Shown: piece after piece, positions 1 through 7,536 of the stretch
Layout: every line of letters starts with the position of its first letter
Position numbering within the stretch: position 1 is the stretch's first letter
Origin: Dehalococcoidales bacterium
GTDB lineage: Bacteria > Chloroflexota > Dehalococcoidia > Dehalococcoidales > UBA2162
Length of the DNA stretch: 25,435 bases
Direction: 5' to 3'
Assembly: GCA_016932435.1 (NCBI GenBank)
Contig: JAFGCW010000041.1
Coordinates: 1 to 25,435 of the forward strand
Program-made: the position numbers and the translations under genes
Notes under the pieces: model-generated
What the model was told of the DNA's origin: nothing
What the model saw: the letters and a program-made list of their open reading frames with translations, nothing else
Database searches by the model: none

Positions 1-87
1 GGGGTGTCCGAGAGGCCTAAGGAGGCGGTCTTGAAAACCGCTGTCGCCGCAAGGTGACCGTGGGTTCGAATCCCACCCCCTCCGCCA
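1..87 (+). tRNA. tRNA-Ser(UGA), 5' end cut by the window edge
   Basis: The acceptor 3' strand (77-83, CCCCTCC), discriminator G84 and encoded CCA (85-87) are present. The T-arm GTGGG/CCCAC is at 60-64/72-76. The anticodon loop at 30-36 carries TGA at 32-34, and there is a long variable arm, as expected of class II tRNA-Ser. Only GGGG of the 5' acceptor strand is in the window, so the first three bases (expected GGA) lie outside it. Confidence 0.95.
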
Positions 88-137
88 GAATTATATTACT
101 ATTTACCGTGCATTCTCTTCATCAGGAGGTAAAAAGT

Positions 138-350
138 ATGGTAAACGCGATTTTCATTATCGTCGGCCTGGCAGTTCTGACATTGATCGGTTGGATAGCC
201 CAGGGATTCTTCTTTACCACCGAAATACCGCTGATCTTCCGCATCCTCGTGGGCATTGTCGCCATCGGTGGAGTGTCACTGCTTCTTATTGTTATCAGGG
301 ACAGGATAAAACAGGCCAAGACCGAAGATTTTAAAGGAGTGGATAAATGA
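138..350 (+). CDS. small two-helix membrane protein, unknown function
   Basis: This 70-residue protein has two hydrophobic segments (about residues 4-25 and 33-54) followed by a charged tail rich in Lys, Arg and Asp. I chose the ATG at 138 because AGGAGGT lies just upstream (125-131); the frame stays open further upstream, but only by running into the tRNA-Ser gene. Its stop codon overlaps the start of the YbjQ-type gene (ATGA, 347-350), so the two are probably translated together. No promoter or terminator is evident between tRNA-Ser and this gene, so read-through from the tRNA is possible. I do not recognise a family. The two helices and basic tail would suit a membrane anchor or partner for the next protein, which is inference. 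Confidence 0.8.
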   Translation: MVNAIFIIVGLAVLTLIGWIAQGFFFTTEIPLIFRILVGIVAIGGVSLLLIVIRDRIKQAKTEDFKGVDK

Positions 351-661
351 TTATCACGACTTCCGAGAAAATAGAAGGCAAAACCATCGTAAAGACTATC
401 GGCATGGCAAAAGGAAGTACCATCAGGGCAAGACATCTCGGCAAGGACATCATGGCAGGACTCCGGGGAGTTGTAGGCGGTGAAATTTCCGAATACACCA
501 AGATGATGGCAGAATCCAGGGAACAGGCTCTGCAGAGAATGGAAGAGGAAGCTGTTGCAATGGGAGCCAATGCAGTAATCGCCTTAAGGTTTACCACCTC
601 GATGGTAATGCAGAATGCCTCCGAAATACTGGCTTACGGTACCGGCGTGGTCGTCGAATAG
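347..661 (+). CDS. YbjQ-family (UPF0145/DUF74) protein
   Basis: The 104-residue protein has the length and motif order of the YbjQ/UPF0145 family: an N-terminal strand MIITTSEKIEG, a Gly-rich turn GLRGVVGGE before a long helix, then MGANAVIALRF, a motif typical of the family. Members are small soluble proteins that form pentameric rings. They have been called putative heavy-metal-binding proteins, but the biochemical role is not established. There is no Cys pair here to support metal binding directly. The start overlaps the stop of the upstream membrane-protein gene, and the RBS (AAAGGAG) lies inside that gene. The stop is 8 nt from the convergent radical SAM gene with no obvious terminator between them. 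Confidence 0.88.
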   Translation: MIITTSEKIEGKTIVKTIGMAKGSTIRARHLGKDIMAGLRGVVGGEISEYTKMMAESREQALQRMEEEAVAMGANAVIALRFTTSMVMQNASEILAYGTGVVVE

Positions 662-668
662 CTTATCT

Positions 669-2375
669 TCACTTTCCCGTGAGAAGCGACCAGACCGAAT
701 TCAGGTAGCGTAATTTCTCCTTGCCCATCGACAGTTCAAGGTGGATTTTCTCACTGTTTGGGAACGCGTTAATCCGGTCAATATCCGGTTTTAGTCCGGC
801 TAACTTATCTTCAACGTTATCACCGGCAAGTACTTCGTCTATCTTGTGCATCATCGTACGAGCTTCATTGATACGCCTGATACCGACCTCTGCGAGATCA
901 TCCTTGATAACGCCATATTTAGCTTTCAGACGTACCAGCCTGAGAATACCTTCATAAGTACTTTCCACGATTTCATCGCGAGTCATCCACTCAGTCTCAT
1001 AGTTCAATGTGTATTTCCAGCTTGGTGATTCTAAAGCCCGTCGGTATTCTTCTACATTTCTGAACAGAATCTTGTACCCATGTTTTTCAGGCTGTTCGTA
1101 GCCAAGACTTCCCGGATCGAGAAATGGAGAGAGAGGAGAAAGGAACAACGCCAGACGTTCGGTCCCCTTGAATTTTTCCATCAGGTAACCGCAGTAATCG
1201 ACCGTATCCATCACCGATTTCGAATCCTGCCCGGGCATACCGACCATATAAAACACGTCCATTCTACCGCAGCCTGCTTCTAGGGCATCAACAATCATGT
1301 TTTCTAGGGCTTCGTCTGTATAATTCCTTCCCGACTTTTTCCTGACTCCGTAATCATGCGATTCCGGTGAAATTTCAAGGCAGAATCCAGGAGCTGCCAG
1401 ACTCATCTGTTGAAGAGCTTTCCTGGACATAGGTGAAAATATCTCGAACATTAACTGATTCTTTACTCTCTTTTCCCGCAAACGATTTAATACCTCGTTT
1501 GCGTAGTCCTCACCATTTTGGTACAGGTCTCCAAGTATGAAAATGGGACCCCGACTGAATCGCGCTATCTGGGTGATGTCGCGTATGACAGCTTCCGGAG
1601 ACCTGAAGGCAGGTTTTTCCCGGTTATGATAGCATCGGAAGGCAGCATTAGAGCCACCGCATATCACGCAGTTATTATTACAGCCGCGGCAGGTGATAAC
1701 TCCTGTAATCGGGTAACGCAGCCAGTCACTTACCGGTATGTGACCGATAAGGTCACGGTACCTGATCACCGACCTGATTACTCCACCGTAATGGTTGACC
1801 ATTACATCATCGATATCGTCTGGCACGTTGGTAAAAGGATTTTTCATGACGGTACCACCGGAGTCCTTCCATACAAGGTTGGGTATCGTACCAGGATCTC
1901 TGCCCTTGATAATGCAGTCCATCAATTGCCGGAACGGCTCTTCGGTGGAGTCACCCCTGATAACGAAATCTATCTCGGGGTACTCGATTAATTGGTCGTG
2001 AAAGTAGGTCGATGAAAAACCGCCGAATACAACCTTTGAGCTCGGGTGATGTTTCTTTACCAGCCTGGCTATCTCGATGGAACCGTGACTGTGAACCATC
2101 CAGTGCAGGTCGATCCCGAACACCGGAGAGTTCAGTTTCTTTATCATCTTTTCGGCATCGAAATTTCTGTTCCGGAGCATCAGGACTGCAAGGTTTACTA
2201 TCCTTACCCTGAACCCGGCTTTTTCAAGGTATTCGGCAATACTGGCAAGGCCGATAGGATACATCTCGAAAACAGGGGATGGCGGAACAAGGTCACTTAC
2301 CGGACCGTATAGAATAGTCTTTTCCCTGAAGTCATATACACTCGGAGCATGGAGTAATACCAGGTCTGTTGCCAT
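669..2375 (-). CDS. B12-binding-domain radical SAM protein (Ta0216-like family)
   Basis: This is a 568-residue protein. Residues 1-150 resemble a cobalamin-binding Rossmann domain (VFGGFSSTYF near 116-125, then a GDSTEEPFRQL segment). The radical SAM core follows, with the 4Fe-4S/SAM motif CNNNCVIC at C232, C236 and C239, preceded by a further Cys at 229. The C-terminal part (from about 470) is helical and charged. The layout fits the B12-radical SAM family typified by Thermoplasma Ta0216; the substrate is unknown. The start codon overlaps the stop of the UbiA-type gene (TAATG at 2373-2377), so the two are co-transcribed and may act on the same lipid or quinone-like product. That link is inference from gene order only. 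Confidence 0.85.
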   Translation of the reverse strand: MATDLVLLHAPSVYDFREKTILYGPVSDLVPPSPVFEMYPIGLASIAEYLEKAGFRVRIVNLAVLMLRNRNFDAEKMIKKLNSPVFGIDLHWMVHSHGSIEIARLVKKHHPSSKVVFGGFSSTYFHDQLIEYPEIDFVIRGDSTEEPFRQLMDCIIKGRDPGTIPNLVWKDSGGTVMKNPFTNVPDDIDDVMVNHYGGVIRSVIRYRDLIGHIPVSDWLRYPITGVITCRGCNNNCVICGGSNAAFRCYHNREKPAFRSPEAVIRDITQIARFSRGPIFILGDLYQNGEDYANEVLNRLREKRVKNQLMFEIFSPMSRKALQQMSLAAPGFCLEISPESHDYGVRKKSGRNYTDEALENMIVDALEAGCGRMDVFYMVGMPGQDSKSVMDTVDYCGYLMEKFKGTERLALFLSPLSPFLDPGSLGYEQPEKHGYKILFRNVEEYRRALESPSWKYTLNYETEWMTRDEIVESTYEGILRLVRLKAKYGVIKDDLAEVGIRRINEARTMMHKIDEVLAGDNVEDKLAGLKPDIDRINAFPNSEKIHLELSMGKEKLRYLNSVWSLLTGK

Positions 2376-3271
2376 TACAGACCGAATACCTTCGACAGTA
2401 TGTACCCTATACCCACGAGCAACTGGGTAATCAATACAACCTGTACATTGGCTGACATCGCACCGATCAGGGCAGATTTATCATCGTATTTCATAGAACC
2501 GCGGATCGCTTTTACAGCCATCGGTAAAGTTAGGAGACAGATTAAAGTAATTACCGGCATCTGCTGGGCGATCACGGCTCCGATTATCCACAAATACACC
2601 AGGACCGTCATTGCAGAATAGAACCTGGCGGCGTTCTTCTCTCCCCATGCAATAGGCGTGGTTTTTCGCCCGGCTCCGGCATCGGCTTTTACATCAGGGA
2701 ATTCGTTAAGAAGCAGGAGGTTATGCACAAGGATAAAAGACGGTACGGAAGCAATAACAGCCGACCAGGTAAACTGACCGGTCTGAACAAAATATGCACC
2801 CAGCACAGGCAAAGCACCCATACCAAGTCCCGGCGCCCATTCCGGCCAGGGTATTTTAAGAATGATCGGACTGTATATGAGCATACATACAGCTGCCACT
2901 AATAACAGCGGCAGTAACGCCAGGCCGTTTTCCATACTAAACACATAATATGCACCGATCGGTATGATGATAAAAAAGGCGATCAACCCGATCCATAAAG
3001 CTTGTTTAGCCGAAAAAAGACCCTGCGGAAGAGCGCCACTTCCCCCGTTAAACATGGTCTTCTCCGTATGCAGGTCGATACCGCTTTTATAATCGAAGTA
3101 TTCATTAAGTACATCGACACTGATATGCGCCATCAGTATACCGAAGCCGGCGAGTAACGCGTGCCAGACATGGAAAGATCCGTCATACCAGGCTATCGCC
3201 GCCCCGAAGAAAGCCAGTACTATCGATAAAGGAAGAAAAGGAGCCCGTACAATCATTAACCATCTGTTCAT
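2375..3271 (-). CDS. UbiA-family polyprenyltransferase (MenA-like)
   Basis: This 298-residue integral membrane protein is predicted to have eight or nine helices. It carries both Asp-rich motifs of the UbiA superfamily: NEYFDYKSGID at 56-66 and NEFPDVKADAGAGRKT at 189-204. These bind the Mg2+-diphosphate of the prenyl donor while the aromatic or lipid acceptor is prenylated. The segment NGGSGALPQG after the first motif is typical of MenA-like 1,4-dihydroxy-2-naphthoate prenyltransferases. No other menaquinone gene is in the window, so the acceptor is uncertain and menA is not assigned. The gene starts inside the stop of a 42-codon zinc-ribbon gene (ATGA) and ends overlapping the B12-radical SAM gene, making a three-gene unit. 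Confidence 0.88.
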   Translation of the reverse strand: MNRWLMIVRAPFLPLSIVLAFFGAAIAWYDGSFHVWHALLAGFGILMAHISVDVLNEYFDYKSGIDLHTEKTMFNGGSGALPQGLFSAKQALWIGLIAFFIIIPIGAYYVFSMENGLALLPLLLVAAVCMLIYSPIILKIPWPEWAPGLGMGALPVLGAYFVQTGQFTWSAVIASVPSFILVHNLLLLNEFPDVKADAGAGRKTTPIAWGEKNAARFYSAMTVLVYLWIIGAVIAQQMPVITLICLLTLPMAVKAIRGSMKYDDKSALIGAMSANVQVVLITQLLVGIGYILSKVFGL

Positions 3272-3396
3272 CGTTTATCATCCTGGTGGGCAGTCTTTTC
3301 GTGCTCATTCCAGCATTTCTCATGAACATAGACTCCACACGCGGCACAATAAAAAATATGCACTCTGGCGTCTGCTTTACAAACCGGACATTTCAT
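3268..3396 (-). CDS. 42-aa zinc-ribbon protein
   Basis: A very short ORF runs from ATG 3396 to TGA 3268. It encodes 42 residues with CPVC at positions 3-6 and CAAC at 17-20, followed by C28 and several His residues. This is a treble-clef or zinc-ribbon-like pattern. A strong Shine-Dalgarno sequence (GGAGG) stands 7 nt before the ATG, and the TGA overlaps the UbiA start (ATGA), so it is very likely translated and coupled to the prenyltransferase gene. The function is unknown. A metal-binding accessory or regulatory role for the downstream membrane enzyme is a guess. Its length means standard gene callers would probably miss it. Confidence 0.75.
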   Translation of the reverse strand: MKCPVCKADARVHIFYCAACGVYVHEKCWNEHEKTAHQDDKR

Positions 3397-3486
3397 TAGC
3401 TAACCTCCAGAATCAGTTTTTCACAAATCTCCACATAGCAATAGACCGTACTGTCAATATGAATATGCGGCAGGCACATCGCCACA

Positions 3487-3525
3487 ATTTTACCATATCC
3501 CGCCAGAATCTGCACGAGTGCAGAT
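3487..3525 (-). promoter_or_regulatory. candidate extended -10 promoter with overlapping 18-bp dyad
   Basis: On the minus strand TGGTAAAAT (3487-3495) fits an extended -10 element. A perfect dyad, ATCTGCAC-2 nt-GTGCAGAT (3508-3525), covers the position where the -35 box would be. That placement suits an operator upstream of the zinc-ribbon/UbiA/radical SAM unit. The dyad also lies 18-35 nt past the pgi stop, but it has no U-tract, so a terminator is less likely. Confidence 0.35.
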
Positions 3526-3542
3526 CGTTAAAGTTACAGTAA

Positions 3543-4970
3543 TCAGATGATATACTTTTTTACTGTGTTCTGTTTTTCAGAAGTTGCCTTTGTACCTAAT
3601 GATTTTTCCTCGGTCAGCATTTTCTTTATATACCGTTTACTTGCTTCGACACCAGGCTGATCAAGTGGGTTCACATCATATAATCCTGCGGTAAAAACGG
3701 TCTGTACTTCCAGCAGGAAAAGAAGCTGACCAATAACAAATGGAGAAATTTCGGGGAGTATTAAGCTCATGTTACTCCTGCCGGCTTCTGTAAGGGCAAG
3801 CCTGGTCGACTCCATTTCTATGTTAATTAGCTTCTCGATGCTGTGACCCGCAAGGTATGAGTACTCATCTTCAGGTGATTCAGGTATTCCGATATTAATA
3901 CCATGATCCTTTACCTTTAAAAAAGTAATCATCTTATCGAACGGTCCTTCGGTGTACAACTGTAGTTGACTATGCTGGTCCGTCGCACCAAGGGCAGCGA
4001 CCGGTGTCTGGCCGGAATTTACCATTTCACCGGAGACCGTCATCTTTTTACCCAGACCCTCCGCCCATAACTGCCGGAACCAGTACGCTACCTGATACAG
4101 GGCATTACTGTAGGGCATCATTACTGAAATGTTCAGCCCTTTTCGTGTATCGGTAAGATAGTGCAGCGCTCCGGACATATAGGCCGGATTCTCCCGTAGG
4201 TTGCCTGTCCGGGTCCTTTCATCCATAAACCTTGCCCCTGCAAGTAACTCTGTAATATCTATACCCATCATCGCGGCAGGGAAGAGGCCTACTGGACTGA
4301 ATACTGAAAAACGACCACCGACATTTTCCGGTACGGTCAGCAAAGGATACTCGTTTCCCCGGGCAATTTTATATAAACTGCTGCCCCTATCGCCCGTGGT
4401 GATGACCAGGTGTTCGGCTACGGCATTTTTACCCAGTTTGTCTTCGAGTATTTTACGCACGATCAGGAACTGACTTATCGTCTCTACCGTCGTGCCGGAT
4501 TTGGTTATTACGTTGAATAAGGTATTTTGTGGATTTATATAATCCAGGATTGATTTAATGGTTACCGGATCGATATTATCAAGGAAGTGTATTCTGGGAA
4601 TCCTGTTTGTTTCCTCCGGGGAAAGCAGGTTGTGGAGAGGGCTGCACAGGGATAGAAAAAGAGCTTTAGCTCCAAGCGCTGAACCGCCGATTCCAAGAAC
4701 TACGAAATCATCAAACGTTCCGTGATAAGTTTCAGCCATGCGGAGAACTGTATCGATATTTTCAGAATCATAAGGAAGTCGGTAGAATCCGTACTCGCCG
4801 GAATCCCGTTTCTCGACGACCCTTTTATCTGCAGCTTGTGCAGCAGGGACTAATTCATCCAGTTCTTCAGGTGTGATGCCACTTTGAGAACCGATAGATT
4901 CGGACATCATACCGCTGTAGTCCAGCTTAATGGCCTTTTCATCGGTCTGCGAAGGATTTCGGCTTTGCAT
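3543..4970 (-). CDS. pgi: glucose-6-phosphate isomerase
   Basis: This 475-residue cytosolic enzyme interconverts glucose-6-phosphate and fructose-6-phosphate in glycolysis and gluconeogenesis. The sugar-phosphate-binding SIS motifs are clear: GIGGSALGAKAL near residue 94, the signature VITKSGTTVET near 155, and GGRFSVFSPVG near 220. The catalytic-region motifs DQHSQLQLYTEGP and QPGVEASK are also present. Length and motifs fit the shorter Bacillus-type PGI. The ATG at 4970 follows AAGGGG at a workable spacing. It lies 23 nt after secG, so it is the third gene of the gatB-secG-pgi unit. The C-terminal 20 residues are polar and low in complexity. Confidence 0.96.
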   Translation of the reverse strand: MQSRNPSQTDEKAIKLDYSGMMSESIGSQSGITPEELDELVPAAQAADKRVVEKRDSGEYGFYRLPYDSENIDTVLRMAETYHGTFDDFVVLGIGGSALGAKALFLSLCSPLHNLLSPEETNRIPRIHFLDNIDPVTIKSILDYINPQNTLFNVITKSGTTVETISQFLIVRKILEDKLGKNAVAEHLVITTGDRGSSLYKIARGNEYPLLTVPENVGGRFSVFSPVGLFPAAMMGIDITELLAGARFMDERTRTGNLRENPAYMSGALHYLTDTRKGLNISVMMPYSNALYQVAYWFRQLWAEGLGKKMTVSGEMVNSGQTPVAALGATDQHSQLQLYTEGPFDKMITFLKVKDHGINIGIPESPEDEYSYLAGHSIEKLINIEMESTRLALTEAGRSNMSLILPEISPFVIGQLLFLLEVQTVFTAGLYDVNPLDQPGVEASKRYIKKMLTEEKSLGTKATSEKQNTVKKYII

Positions 4971-4993
4971 ATCCGCCCCTTTTCGAGTTGCTT

Positions 4994-5209
4994 CTAGACT
5001 CTAAGGGCTACGATAGAAATGATGATAAAGATAACCGCCAGGACTATGGTAAGCTGGAAAAGAGTTCTTTCGATTCCACGCCTGGTACGATATACACTGT
5101 CTGCCTGGCCGAATATACCACCCATTCCGCCACCCTTTACCTGGAGCATAATGGCCAGGATGAGAGCTACGGAAAGTACTATCTGCGCAATACTCAGGTA
5201 AGTATTCAA
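4994..5209 (-). CDS. secG: preprotein translocase subunit SecG
   Basis: The 71-residue protein has the SecG plan: a first membrane helix (about 5-24, ending LAIMLQ), a Gly-rich cytoplasmic loop (VKGGGMGGIFG, 24-34), and a second helix (about 50-69). SecG supports SecYEG-dependent protein export at the inner membrane. The start is TTG at 5207-5209, overlapping the gatB stop as TTGA, with GAGGAAG 7 nt upstream, so translation is probably coupled to gatB. The stop is TAG at 4994-4996. Confidence 0.93.
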   Translation of the reverse strand: MNTYLSIAQIVLSVALILAIMLQVKGGGMGGIFGQADSVYRTRRGIERTLFQLTIVLAVIFIIISIVALRV

Positions 5210-6687
5210 CTTATTACTTCCTCTAGCTTCTTCTTTATTAATTCATTAACCAGTTGAGGATTAGCCCTTCCCCTGGTCACTTTCATTACCTGTCCGACAA
5301 GGAATTTTACTGCAGCTTCTTTACCTGCTCTATAATCTGCGACCGCCTGTTCGTTTGCAGCTATAGCCTGTGATATGGCTTCTTGAAGCTGGTCGGCATC
5401 ACTTATCTGGCCACGATCTCCTTCTTCAAGCAGGATATCGGCATTCTTACCGGTATTATACATTTCTTCCAGCATAGATTTCGCGGTTGCTGCTGATATT
5501 GTTCCCTCTGAATTTAACTCTGCCAACCTTACCAGATCGACGGCACTCACCTTTTCTCCGAATCCGGTAATATCTATGCTGTTAGCATTCATTATACGAC
5601 TGACTTCACCCAAAATCCAGTTACTGCCGAGTTTTGCTCTTTCCGGAACGGACATTCCGCCGGATTCACCTGCTTTTATGAACTCCTCCTCGTAATCAGC
5701 CATTTCTCTTGAACCGGTTAAAAGATCGGCATCGTAAAGCGTGAGTTCGTATTCATCCATGAAACGGGCACGCCTGGCATCGGGCAGCTCCGGCAATTGT
5801 GCTCTGATTGCTTCCACTTTCTCACTGCTTAGTGTCATTGGGGGTAAGTCCGGCTCGGGGAAGTAGCGGTAATCATGTGCGTATTCCTTGCTGCGCTGGG
5901 AAACGGTAACACCCCTGTCTTCGACCCAGCCCCGTGTTTCCTGGACTAGTTTTTCTTCCTTTTCAACGGCTTTTCTCTGCCGTTTTTCCTCGTATTCCAT
6001 AGCCATAAACACAGCTCTGAAGCTGTTCAGGTTCTTTACTTCCACCTTCGGACCGAGTTCTTCGGTACCGAAAGGCCTTATGCTGATATTGGCATCACAC
6101 CTGAAGCTGCCTTCTTCCATATTCCCGGTAGAAACACCGACGTACCGTAGTATGGTGCGCAACTTCATCAGATATTGACGGGCCTCTTCCGGTGAACGAA
6201 GATCCGGTTCGCTGACGATTTCCATTAACGGCACACCGGAACGGTTGATATCCACAAGGCTGTAATCTTCTCCATTCGGGGCAGATCGATGCAATAATTT
6301 AGAGGTATCTTCTTCGAGGTGAATATGATTGATTCCGATTTTCCTGGTGACTCCGTCTACCTCTATCGACAGCCAGCCGCTGCCGCTGATCGGCGAGCCA
6401 CTCTGGGAGATCTGGTAACCTTTTACCAGGTCAGGATAAGGATAATTCTTACGGTCAAACCTGGAAAAATCAGATACAGGACAGTTCAGGGCAAGAGCCG
6501 TCATAATGGTATAATCTACAGCCTGGCTGTTTATGACGGGGAGGACTCCCGGCATTCCCATGCAGACCGGGCAGACATGAGAATTAGGAGGCGTATCCGC
6601 ATACTCCGCGCTGCACCGGCAGAACATTTTACTTTTTGTTAAGAGCTGGGCGTGTACTTCCAGCCCGATAATTGTCTCGTATTCCAT
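5206..6687 (-). CDS. gatB: Asp-tRNA(Asn)/Glu-tRNA(Gln) amidotransferase subunit B
   Basis: GatB is the kinase/transamidase subunit of GatCAB, which converts Glu-tRNA(Gln) or Asp-tRNA(Asn) to the amidated forms in organisms lacking the direct synthetase. The N-terminal signature GLEVHAQLLTKSKMFC, the Zn-site cysteines (CRC, then CPVCMGMPG) and RFDRKNYPYPDLVKGYQIS are intact. A C-terminal YqeY/GatB tail extends to the end. I start it at ATG 6687 (493 residues, the usual size): a -10/-35 promoter at 6712-6740 puts the transcript start near 6705, and the longer reading (from 6786) would run through the tRNA-Ala gene. The RBS is weak (AGGTAC). gatA and gatC are not in the window. Confidence 0.95.
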   Translation of the reverse strand: MEYETIIGLEVHAQLLTKSKMFCRCSAEYADTPPNSHVCPVCMGMPGVLPVINSQAVDYTIMTALALNCPVSDFSRFDRKNYPYPDLVKGYQISQSGSPISGSGWLSIEVDGVTRKIGINHIHLEEDTSKLLHRSAPNGEDYSLVDINRSGVPLMEIVSEPDLRSPEEARQYLMKLRTILRYVGVSTGNMEEGSFRCDANISIRPFGTEELGPKVEVKNLNSFRAVFMAMEYEEKRQRKAVEKEEKLVQETRGWVEDRGVTVSQRSKEYAHDYRYFPEPDLPPMTLSSEKVEAIRAQLPELPDARRARFMDEYELTLYDADLLTGSREMADYEEEFIKAGESGGMSVPERAKLGSNWILGEVSRIMNANSIDITGFGEKVSAVDLVRLAELNSEGTISAATAKSMLEEMYNTGKNADILLEEGDRGQISDADQLQEAISQAIAANEQAVADYRAGKEAAVKFLVGQVMKVTRGRANPQLVNELIKKKLEEVIS

Positions 6688-6711
6688 TAAATTCGTACCT
6701 GAAACCATTTC

Positions 6712-6740
6712 AGTATAACAATTATGATACTGGCTGACAA
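6712..6740 (-). promoter_or_regulatory. sigma70-type promoter of gatB-secG-pgi
   Basis: On the minus strand TTGTCA (6735-6740) and TATACT (6712-6717) are separated by exactly 17 bp. The predicted transcript start is near 6705, giving a leader of about 18 nt before the gatB ATG at 6687. Confidence 0.65.
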
Positions 6741-6747
6741 GAAAGTA

Positions 6748-6756
6748 TGATATAAT
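6748..6756 (+). promoter_or_regulatory. extended -10 promoter of tRNA-Ala
   Basis: TGATATAAT is a perfect extended -10 element (TGnTATAAT) 15 bp before the tRNA-Ala gene. No good -35 is present, which is common for extended -10 promoters. It abuts the -35 of the divergent gatB promoter, so the two may influence each other. Confidence 0.65.
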
Positions 6757-6771
6757 CTCATGTGTACGTGT

Positions 6772-6847
6772 GGGGCTGTAGCTCATCCGGGAGAGCGTCG
6801 CGTTCGCAATGCGAAGGTAAGGGGTTCGAGTCCCCTCAGCTCCACCA
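6772..6847 (+). tRNA. tRNA-Ala(CGC)
   Basis: A complete cloverleaf is present. The acceptor GGGGCTG pairs with CAGCTCC, with one G-U. The D-arm is GCTC...GAGC. The anticodon stem TCGCG/TGCGA encloses the loop TTCGCAA (6803-6809), with anticodon CGC at 6805-6807. The T-arm AGGGG/CCCCT has loop TTCGAGT. Discriminator A is at 6844 and CCA is encoded at 6845-6847. Confidence 0.96.
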
Positions 6848-7069
6848 GCCTTTCAGGGCGGGAAAGCTTAAATTTTATATAATTCATTTCCCTTTTGATT
6901 TCAACTGTCCCGGACGTCGTCAGAAAAGAAATCACGCATGGCTTTGTTCGGAGTGTTAATTTTTCATCCCCATAGATTGTGAGCCCGGTGAGGTTTGTTC
7001 GAGTTTGTTAAGATAAGCGAATCGTCTGTAGACTAGTATCACCGTAGCTCACTACCAGAGAGTACGATG

Positions 7070-7444
7070 TTAATAGCTGAGTACAGCTTTAGCTTCGAGG
7101 ATATGCTGTATAACACTACCAGATTTTATCGGCTCGACTTGATCAACCAGCATGTCTGTGGTTATTTGTCGCTCCTTAATACATGGCGTACAAACGAAAA
7201 CCTTACCGCCGAATTCCAGGCAATAGTGTAATAAGTTTTTGACTGGATCAAAGCCAGGCCAGAAGAGATGTTCGTAGCAGCCTTTCTTAGCCAGGAATAC
7301 TGCTATACCCTGGAGAACGACAACTACTTCAACATCTATCGCCAGTGCTGCGTTGGCATGGACGAAGGCCAGGGTAGCCTTTTCCGGATCATCGACACCA
7401 TGCGTGATAATTACCACGATTTTTTCAGGTTTGCTTTCTTCCAT
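7070..7444 (-). CDS. DsrE/DsrF-like sulfur-relay protein
   Basis: This 124-residue protein has the DsrE/DsrF-like alpha/beta fold pattern: strand KIVVIITHG, then FVHANAALAIDVEVVVVLQG, and the Cys-bearing strand VFVCTPCIKER with C85 and C88. The pair CxxC lies where DsrE proteins carry the persulfide-accepting Cys. Such proteins pass sulfane sulfur to or from TusA in sulfur relay. I prefer ATG 7444, which has GAGG 5 nt upstream, over the ATG at 7459, which has no RBS. It is the last gene of the minus-strand hdr operon, 92 nt after hdrB. Its occurrence with tusA in one operon supports a sulfur-transfer role. The true sulfur donor is unknown. Confidence 0.8.
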   Translation of the reverse strand: MEESKPEKIVVIITHGVDDPEKATLAFVHANAALAIDVEVVVVLQGIAVFLAKKGCYEHLFWPGFDPVKNLLHYCLEFGGKVFVCTPCIKERQITTDMLVDQVEPIKSGSVIQHILEAKAVLSY

Positions 7445-7536
7445 TATTACCTCACTCATATTATTGATTTAGTAATCCGCTGATAAATCCAGCCTGTAAA
7501 GTCCAATAACACCAATGCTTATGAATTTATACACTC

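Noticed and set aside
54..350. Longer version of the small membrane-protein gene starting inside tRNA-Ser
   Set aside because: The extra residues come from tRNA sequence; ATG 138 has a strong RBS.
1518..1991. 157-codon plus-strand frame
   Set aside because: It is antisense to the radical SAM gene, which has clear motifs and coupling.
6688..6786. N-terminal extension of gatB
   Set aside because: It would overlap tRNA-Ala and lie upstream of the gatB promoter; homologs begin at the ATG at 6687.
6848..7069. Possible small gene or RNA between tRNA-Ala and dsrE
   Set aside because: I see no RBS-linked frame, cloverleaf or strong stem; treated as an ordinary intergenic stretch.
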